Shown: piece after piece, positions 58,350-64,000 of the stretch
Layout: each line of letters opens with the position of its first letter
Position numbering within the stretch: the first letter of the stretch is position 1
NCBI GenBank assembly: GCA_015232455.1
Contig: JADFZQ010000002.1
Coordinates: 1 to 64,000, forward strand
From: Desulfamplus sp.
Lineage (GTDB): Bacteria; Desulfobacterota; Desulfobacteria; Desulfobacterales; Desulfobacteraceae
Length of the DNA: 64,000 nt
Direction of reading: 5' to 3'
Translations under genes and position numbers: made by a program
The notes under the pieces: generated by a model
Told to the model about the DNA's origin: nothing
Databases searched by the model: none
The model's input: only the letters and a program-made list of their open reading frames with translations

Positions 58350-60227
58350 ATGCTTGAACTTACCAATTCTCAGCGTGCAAGAAGTGCAATAAGAGAATTT
58401 AAAACAATCACAGAATCTCTTGCGATTAGAGGCTTTTATCGTCCTTCAGGAAGATTTGGGAAAGCTCTTGAAAACTGCTTGCGAGAACTTAGCCCTGAAA
58501 TATACGGCACAATGAATGATCCAAGAATTGTTGAACTCAAAGGACTTGAGTATGTTATTGACCGTCTGCCTCAAGGAATAGAGCAAGCCACAAAGATAAT
58601 TTTAACTGACGAAGATCAATTTGATAACACACCATTTATTAAAATTGAGCCTTTAAAAAGAAGAAGAAAATCTTACCGAATCAACAACAACGAACTTTGC
58701 TTTATAATTTCAAGAGGTATAAGTGAAATATACGACATAATTACACACATGACTTTTTTAAATATTGAGGCTAAAAAAATATTTAAAAGAATGCACGATG
58801 ATTATGGAAACATAAGGGCAGAGTGGAGCAAACTTGAGAAAGTTGTCCTTAAAACAGACCGCCGTTTAAGTTCAACATCAGGAAGACAGGACGCTTGTTC
58901 AACCAAACATGCGACAACTGAAGCTGCCGAGCTTACTCCAGAAGAGCTTGATTCTGCAATCTGGAACATGAGCATAATACTTGGCAGACCATACAACGAG
59001 ACAAGAGAACTCTACGAATATTTAGAGAAAAATAGAGTTGAGCATCAAAGCAGCAATGGACTTTTTTCTTTGATCTATCATCTTGGTAAACGGCTTCAGC
59101 GAGATCAGCAGTCAAGAGATGATGCCTTAGTAATCTATTTTACTCCTTCTCTTATGAGTATTATTGGGCATCAAAGATATGGAAAACTTTGGGCATCAAG
59201 AATTGACCATGAAATTTCTGCTTTAAACCTTCAACACCGCCCTTTACATATTATAAGTGCAAATCTTCACAGTGTTGTAAATCTGATTTATGGCTATGCA
59301 GCAATTAAAAATCTTAGCAAACATTGTGAACACAAAAAAAATCTAAATAAAGATATTGTAATCAAAGAACAAAATGCCCATATCAATGAAGACATATATA
59401 CCTTTTGTGCATCATTAAAAGATAAAACTAACCAAATAATTGAATTCGCAACTTCAAGAGGTTTATATCTTCTACCTGATAAATCAGGTGCAAATATTGA
59501 TTGCCAGCTTATTGATACCGCTTTGCTTGGAGATATTGAATTTTATCCAAGTTTAAAAATTGATATAGCACAGATGAAGGATAAACCTTTGATATTGGTA
59601 ATGGATTATGCTTTTGGAGCACAGGCTTTTGAAGCAATGGAGCAACTTTTAAAGCCATTCGAGCAAAATGGAGCTAAAAAAGCATTGACAAACGGCTCTA
59701 TCTCAATCATGGGAAAGGCTGGAATTTTGCCCGGAGATAAAGGCGATATAATGCTTGCAACCGCCCATGTTTGTGAAGGAACTTCAGATAACTATATTTT
59801 TGAAAATGACTTAACCCCTTCAGATTTTGATCCCGAAGTTAGCGTCTTTGTTGGACCTATGGCAACTGTTCTTGGAACATCTCTTCAAAATAAAGATGTT
59901 CTTAGGATGTTTATGTCAGATTGGAAAGCAGTAGGACTTGAAATGGAAGGCGGGTATTATCATAAGGCGATAAACGCCTCGATTATAAAGGGAAATATCC
60001 CCCTAAATACAAAAGTTAGATATGCCTACTATGCTTCTGACAACCCTCTAAAAACTGGAAGCACGCTTGCTGCTGGAGCAATGGGCAAAGAAGGGATTAA
60101 GCCTACTTACATGATAACAAAGGTGATTTTGGAAAAAATTTTTGTCTCTCCTAAAGAAATTCCAAAACTTGAAAATCTATCTAAATCAGAAAATATTACA
60201 AAATCAGACAAAGATTCTAATAAGTAG
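58350..60227 (+). CDS. DUF6909-like protein with nucleoside-phosphorylase-like C-terminus
   Basis: 625 residues. The N-terminal part (SARSAIREF-like start, RGFYRPSGRFGKAL, LSPEIYGTMNDP, GLEYVIDRLPQGIEQ) matches my recollection of the DUF6909 family, of unknown function. The last 200 residues (about 420-610) contain SISIMGKAGILPGDKGDI, VFVGPMATVLGTSL and LEMEGGYYHKA near residue 530, resembling the EMEGG nucleoside-binding motif of purine nucleoside phosphorylases and AMP nucleosidases. No catalytic claim beyond that. It lies 286 bases after the megaenzyme gene and its stop overlaps a palindromic repeat. Confidence 0.6.
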   Translation: MLELTNSQRARSAIREFKTITESLAIRGFYRPSGRFGKALENCLRELSPEIYGTMNDPRIVELKGLEYVIDRLPQGIEQATKIILTDEDQFDNTPFIKIEPLKRRRKSYRINNNELCFIISRGISEIYDIITHMTFLNIEAKKIFKRMHDDYGNIRAEWSKLEKVVLKTDRRLSSTSGRQDACSTKHATTEAAELTPEELDSAIWNMSIILGRPYNETRELYEYLEKNRVEHQSSNGLFSLIYHLGKRLQRDQQSRDDALVIYFTPSLMSIIGHQRYGKLWASRIDHEISALNLQHRPLHIISANLHSVVNLIYGYAAIKNLSKHCEHKKNLNKDIVIKEQNAHINEDIYTFCASLKDKTNQIIEFATSRGLYLLPDKSGANIDCQLIDTALLGDIEFYPSLKIDIAQMKDKPLILVMDYAFGAQAFEAMEQLLKPFEQNGAKKALTNGSISIMGKAGILPGDKGDIMLATAHVCEGTSDNYIFENDLTPSDFDPEVSVFVGPMATVLGTSLQNKDVLRMFMSDWKAVGLEMEGGYYHKAINASIIKGNIPLNTKVRYAYYASDNPLKTGSTLAAGAMGKEGIKPTYMITKVILEKIFVSPKEIPKLENLSKSENITKSDKDSNK

Positions 60228-60280
60228 AGACGGCACAGCCGTGCGTCTCTAACATTTAAGATTATATTGAAATTTCTGAG
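60222..60280. repeat. GTAGAGAC-type palindromic repeat, copy 1
   Basis: GTAGAGACGGCAC and GCCGTGCGTCTCT form a palindrome (60224-60250), followed by an AT-rich tail with ATTTAAGATTATATTGAAAT and TTCTGAG. The TAG stop codon of the preceding gene lies inside the repeat. A related copy including the tail is at 62585-62642. Confidence 0.7.
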
Positions 60281-60302
60281 TAAAAATAATGAGAATAATA
60301 TA

Positions 60303-61388
60303 ATGAAAAAAGCACTGATTACAGGAATAACTGGTCAAGATGGTGCATATCTTGCTGAATTTTTGCTGCAAAAAGGGTATGAAGTTCACGGCATAAAAAG
60401 ACGTGCATCTTTGTTTAACACAGATCGTATTGATCACCTTTACCAAGACCCGCATGAGACAAAAAGAAATTTTGTTCTCCACTATGGCGATCTTACAGAT
60501 TCAACCAACCTCATACGGATTTTGCAATTAGTTAAGCCTGACGAGGTTTACAACCTTGCTGCTCAGAGCCATGTTCAAGTCTCGTTTGAATCTCCAGAAT
60601 ATACAGCAGACACAGACGCACTTGGCACAATGAGGCTTCTTGAAGGGATAAGACTTTTAGGATTTGAGAAAAAAACAAGGTTTTATCAAGCATCAACATC
60701 TGAACTTTATGGCAAGGTGCAAGAGATTCCCCAAACAGAGAAAACTCCTTTCTATCCACGCTCACCTTATGCCTGTGCAAAACTATATGCCTATTGGATA
60801 ACTGTAAACTATCGAGAAGCATATAACATCTATGCCTGTAACGGTATCCTATTTAACCATGAATCTCCATTAAGAGGCGAGACCTTTGTAACAAGAAAAA
60901 TTACAAGAGCTTTGTGTAGAATTTATCTTGGAATGCAAGAGTGTCTTTATCTTGGTAACATGAATGCCCTACGTGATTGGGGTCATGCTAAAGATTATGT
61001 TGAGATGCAGTGGCTTATGCTTCAGCAAGAGACACCAGACGACTATGTTATTGCAACTGGTGAGCAGCACTCTGTTCGTGAATTTGTAGAACTTTCTGCA
61101 AAAGAGCTTGGAATTTCAATAAAATGGGAAGGAGAAGGAGTAAACGAAAAAGGAATTAACATTGAGAATGGAAAGACCATTGTCGCTGTTGATCCAAGAT
61201 ATTTTCGCCCTACAGAAGTTGAGACCCTTCTTGGCGATCCATCTAAAGCAAAAGCCAATCTTGGCTGGCAACCAAAGATTACCTTTAGAGAGCTTGTATC
61301 AGAGATGGTAAAAGCAGACCTTGAAGAGGCAAAAAAAGATGCTTTATGCCAGAGGGCAGGATTTCAGGTTTATAGCTATAATGAATAA
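60303..61388 (+). CDS. gmd: GDP-mannose 4,6-dehydratase
   Basis: 361 residues from the ATG at 60303 ([20 protein letters not shown]); an upstream ATG at 60267 would add 12 residues from the repeat tail. NADP-binding GITGQDG, catalytic STSELYG with the T/S and E, and Y..K in [12 protein letters not shown] are all present. Converts GDP-D-mannose to GDP-4-keto-6-deoxymannose. It forms a pair with fcl, 96 bases downstream, for GDP-L-fucose synthesis. Confidence 0.95.
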   Translation: MKKALITGITGQDGAYLAEFLLQKGYEVHGIKRRASLFNTDRIDHLYQDPHETKRNFVLHYGDLTDSTNLIRILQLVKPDEVYNLAAQSHVQVSFESPEYTADTDALGTMRLLEGIRLLGFEKKTRFYQASTSELYGKVQEIPQTEKTPFYPRSPYACAKLYAYWITVNYREAYNIYACNGILFNHESPLRGETFVTRKITRALCRIYLGMQECLYLGNMNALRDWGHAKDYVEMQWLMLQQETPDDYVIATGEQHSVREFVELSAKELGISIKWEGEGVNEKGINIENGKTIVAVDPRYFRPTEVETLLGDPSKAKANLGWQPKITFRELVSEMVKADLEEAKKDALCQRAGFQVYSYNE

Positions 61389-61484
61389 ATGAGCTGTAAT
61401 TCTAATTGTCAAGAAAGTTAGCATATAAAAAATTGATTTTTTTTAACAAATGGATATATAGAAACAGAATCGTGGAAAATAATA

Positions 61485-62579
61485 ATGGATAAAAATAGCA
61501 AAATATTCATAGCAGGGGCAACTGGAATGGTTGGTAGTGCCATTATTAGAAAACTTCTTAAAAATGGATTTAAAAATCTTGTTGGGAGTTTTAACTCTCA
61601 TCTTCCTAAACCAGATATGTTTATTAATCTGTCAGAGTCAAAAAAGATGATTACATCAGCAGAAAGTTCAAAGATAATTCCAAAGGAGTTATCTGAATTA
61701 ATGCCAAAAGAGTTGAGCCTTGTTAAGGTTGATCTTACATCTCAAAATAGTGTCAGCCAATTTTTTGAAGAGCAAAAACCAGACTATGTTTTTCTTGCTG
61801 CGGCAAAAGTTGGTGGAATTAATGCAAACAACAGATTTCCAGCACAATTTATAAGAGAGAATCTAAATATTCAGACCAATGTTATCCACGCAGCGTATCA
61901 AGCTAAAGTTAAAAGGTTGCTATTTCTTGGCTCTTCTTGCATCTACCCTAAATTGGCACCTCAGCCCATGAGAGAGGAACATCTTTTAACAGGAGTGCTT
62001 GAACCAACTAATGAGCCTTATGCAATTTCCAAGATAGCTGGCATAAAGATGTGTGAATCATACAATAGAGAGTATGGGACACAATTTATTGCTGTGATGC
62101 CAACCAATCTTTACGGACCAAATGATAACTTTGATCTTGCAAATTCTCATGTTATTCCAGCACTTATAAGAAAATTCCATGAGGCAAAATTATCTAATTC
62201 ACCTGAAGTTGTTGTTTGGGGAACAGGCTCTGCTCGCAGGGAATTTCTCCATGTAGATGATATGGCTGATGCTTCTATATTTGTTATGAATCTCGATGAT
62301 TTAGTAATTACTGAAACTTTTTTAAGTTATCCTAAACCTTGTTTTGTAAATGTTGGTGTAGGTATTGATTTTACAATAAAAGAGGTTGCAGAAAAGATAA
62401 AAGAGGTTGTTGGCTATGAGGGTAAATTATCTTTTGACACATCAAAGCCTGACGGAACGCCTCAAAAACTTCTTGATATTACAAGGTTAAAAGATATTGG
62501 CTGGAGTGCAAAGATTGATCTATTACAAGGCTTATCTAATGTCTATAAATGGTATTATAAAACTTTACTAACATCATAG
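61485..62579 (+). CDS. fcl: GDP-L-fucose synthase
   Basis: 364 residues. NADP-binding [11 protein letters not shown], the AAAKVGGI motif, catalytic GSSCIYPK and Y..K in [10 protein letters not shown]. Epimerises and reduces the Gmd product to GDP-L-fucose. Family members are usually near 315 residues; the excess is mostly one hydrophilic insert of about 40 residues after GFKNLVGS ([20 protein letters not shown] and following) before the VDLT strand. Confidence 0.92.
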   Translation: MDKNSKIFIAGATGMVGSAIIRKLLKNGFKNLVGSFNSHLPKPDMFINLSESKKMITSAESSKIIPKELSELMPKELSLVKVDLTSQNSVSQFFEEQKPDYVFLAAAKVGGINANNRFPAQFIRENLNIQTNVIHAAYQAKVKRLLFLGSSCIYPKLAPQPMREEHLLTGVLEPTNEPYAISKIAGIKMCESYNREYGTQFIAVMPTNLYGPNDNFDLANSHVIPALIRKFHEAKLSNSPEVVVWGTGSARREFLHVDDMADASIFVMNLDDLVITETFLSYPKPCFVNVGVGIDFTIKEVAEKIKEVVGYEGKLSFDTSKPDGTPQKLLDITRLKDIGWSAKIDLLQGLSNVYKWYYKTLLTS

Positions 62580-62584
62580 AATAT

Positions 62585-62642
62585 AAGTAGAGACGCACGA
62601 CCGCACATCTCTACAATTTAATATTGGATTGAGATTCCTGAG
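62585..62642. repeat. GTAGAGAC-type palindromic repeat, copy 2
   Basis: GTAGAGACGCACG and TCTCTAC arms (62587-62614) followed by AATTTAATATTGGATTGAGA and TTCCTGAG, a degenerate copy of the element at 60222-60280. The two copies flank the gmd-fcl pair. It may act as a terminator for fcl. Confidence 0.65.
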
Positions 62643-62670
62643 CAATAAATTATTAATTAGAGTGAAAAAA

Positions 62671-64000
62671 ATGGATACCTTGAAGAGTTACTTTAAAAAA
62701 ATATTGCAGATAATTCAGAAAGTCATGCCATTTTCATATATGAATAGCAGTAAAACTTACTCTTATATACATAATACAATCCAGAACTATAAAGACGATA
62801 TTACCAATCTCAAAAAGCTCTCCCTTGCAATTGAAGAAAATCCTTGCATTATTTTAATTACAGATAAACACGGCATAATTGAATATGTGAACTCTGCATT
62901 CACAAGAATTACAGGTTACTCAAAAGAAGAGGCAATTGGTAAAACACCAGCTATTATTGAATCTGGCTTACAATCTCCTGAATTTTTTAGAGATATGTGG
63001 GATACCATTCTAAAAGGAGAACTTTGGCAAGGAGAAATTCTAAATAAAACAAAACAAGGGGATTTGCAGTGGCAATTTGTAAGGATTGCCCCAATGAAAG
63101 ACATAGCGGGTAACATTGTCAATTATGTTGGAATTCAAGAAGATATAAGCAAACATAAACATAATGAACTCCAACTTAGGATTCTACAAAAGGCAGTTGA
63201 ACAAAGTCCTGTTTCTATAATTATAACGGATAGATATGGTAATATCAGCTATGTGAATCCCCATTTCACAAAGATAACAGGATATACCTATAACGAGGCA
63301 ATAGGTAATAATCCAAAGATTCTTAAAAGTGGGAAAAATTCTGCTGATTACTATCAAAATTTATGGAAGACGATCTCAAACGGAGAAGTTTGGCAAGGTG
63401 AGCTGTGTAATATAAAAAAAAATGGTGAAGAGTTTTGGGAACAGGTAGTAATTACCCCTATTTTAAATAATCACAATGGAATTCAGTTTAATGTAAAAAA
63501 GAGTTATGGAGAGAATAAGCCATCTGATTATGAAAATGGAGATATTAAACATCAAGGCAGTATTAACAATCAGAATAATATTGACCATAATTCAGGAAAA
63601 ATTGAGCATTATGTTGCGGTTAAATTAGATATTACTGATGCAAGAAGAGCTGAACAGGTAATCAGAGACAGTGAGTATCGCTTTAAAAGCATAATCGCCT
63701 CAATGGAGCAGGGATTTTGGATGGTTGATAAGAAGTGGAGAACCATTGAAGTAAATACTGCTGCATGTGAAATGGTTGGTGTTTGTGAAAAAGAACTTAT
63801 TGGAAGAAGTATTTATGACTTCTTTGATGAGGAGCATAAACATAAAATTAAGACATATATCCGTCATTGGAGTCCAAGCTCAAGAAGCAGTTTTGAGGTG
63901 GTGCTGCTTCGTCCTGACGGTGGTCGTGTCCACTGCCTTATAAGCCATACACCAATTTTTGACCAGAAACATAGACGAATTGGGGCATTTGCAGTTATTA
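62671..64000 (+). CDS. Multi-PAS sensor protein, N-terminal part (runs off the window)
   Basis: ATG at 62671, open to the window end (443 codons). After a roughly 50-residue lead come PAS 1 (NPCIILITDKHGIIEYVN, TGYSKEEAIGKTP), PAS 2 (SPVSIIITDRYGNISYVN, TGYTYNEAIGNNP) and PAS 3 (GFWMVDKKWRTIEVNTAA), each followed by a PAC-type segment. No membrane segment is seen, so it is probably cytoplasmic. The output domain (histidine kinase, GGDEF or other) lies beyond the window. A hydrophilic insert (SYGENKPSDYENGDIKHQGS) follows the second PAS domain. Confidence 0.8.
   Translation, partial: MDTLKSYFKKILQIIQKVMPFSYMNSSKTYSYIHNTIQNYKDDITNLKKLSLAIEENPCIILITDKHGIIEYVNSAFTRITGYSKEEAIGKTPAIIESGLQSPEFFRDMWDTILKGELWQGEILNKTKQGDLQWQFVRIAPMKDIAGNIVNYVGIQEDISKHKHNELQLRILQKAVEQSPVSIIITDRYGNISYVNPHFTKITGYTYNEAIGNNPKILKSGKNSADYYQNLWKTISNGEVWQGELCNIKKNGEEFWEQVVITPILNNHNGIQFNVKKSYGENKPSDYENGDIKHQGSINNQNNIDHNSGKIEHYVAVKLDITDARRAEQVIRDSEYRFKSIIASMEQGFWMVDKKWRTIEVNTAACEMVGVCEKELIGRSIYDFFDEEHKHKIKTYIRHWSPSSRSSFEVVLLRPDGGRVHCLISHTPIFDQKHRRIGAFAVI

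Overview
The window is AT-rich bacterial DNA, almost certainly from a sulfate-reducing member of the Desulfobacterota (Desulfobacteraceae-like). The main evidence is a complete aprBA-qmoABC block at 37727-45536, encoding APS reductase and its membrane electron-transfer partner QmoABC. A DctPQM TRAP transporter, a Cache-type chemoreceptor and a very large PUFA-synthase-like enzyme fit a marine or sediment sulfate reducer. No rRNA or tRNA gene was seen. Genus-level placement is not possible from this window.

Layout. 1-7700: end of a transposase-like gene, then housekeeping enzymes: two dGTPase-like HD hydrolases, a UPF0280 protein, an aminotransferase, tRNA-guanine transglycosylase, a nitrilase-family amidase and a TadA-like deaminase. 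7700-8230: gene-poor, with an attC-like hairpin and a gene remnant. 8228-11976: ABC importer of the nucleoside/simple-sugar (NupOPQ/BMP) type without its binding lipoprotein. 12107-16068: MltB-type lytic transglycosylase and a dctPQM operon. 16536-27753: complete type I-E CRISPR-Cas locus (cas3-casA-casB-cas6e-cas7-cas5-cas1-cas2) and an array of 33 repeats plus a degenerate terminal one, all read rightward. 27785-33561: MFS transporter, secreted penicillin-acylase-family hydrolase, an ISAs1-type transposase remnant and a G+C-richer enoyl-CoA hydratase gene. 33726-37000: a photoactive-yellow-protein-like gene, a PAS/HD-GYP gene broken by an internal deletion, and a chemoreceptor. 37421-45536: cold-shock protein, qmoCBA and aprAB (all leftward). 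46073-60227: a 3996-residue PUFA-synthase-like megaenzyme and a DUF6909-like protein. 60303-64000: GDP-fucose genes (gmd, fcl) and the start of a multi-PAS sensor.

How the genes work together. AprBA reduces APS to sulfite, with electrons from quinol delivered by QmoABC. The megaenzyme carries on one chain the activities usually split over PfaA, PfaC and PfaD (tandem FabK-like enoyl reductases, KS, CLF-like KS, AT, KS, two ACPs, KR, DH) and probably makes a special fatty acid or lipid. Gmd and Fcl make GDP-L-fucose for surface polysaccharide. The I-E locus is complete and probably active: catalytic residues are present, and the base after every repeat is C or T, as expected if it comes from a PAM.

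Most notable items: the PYP-like protein keeping Tyr, Glu and Cys chromophore-pocket residues; threonine in place of the phosphopantetheine serine in both ACPs of the megaenzyme; a dispersed genomic repeat translated in frame inside its second KS domain; the pyrimidine-only position 29 of the CRISPR repeat; and hydrophilic loop insertions in several otherwise conserved enzymes. Several small intergenic repeat families (MITE-like, 'GTAGAGAC' palindromes, triple palindromes) and intercistronic hairpins are also described.
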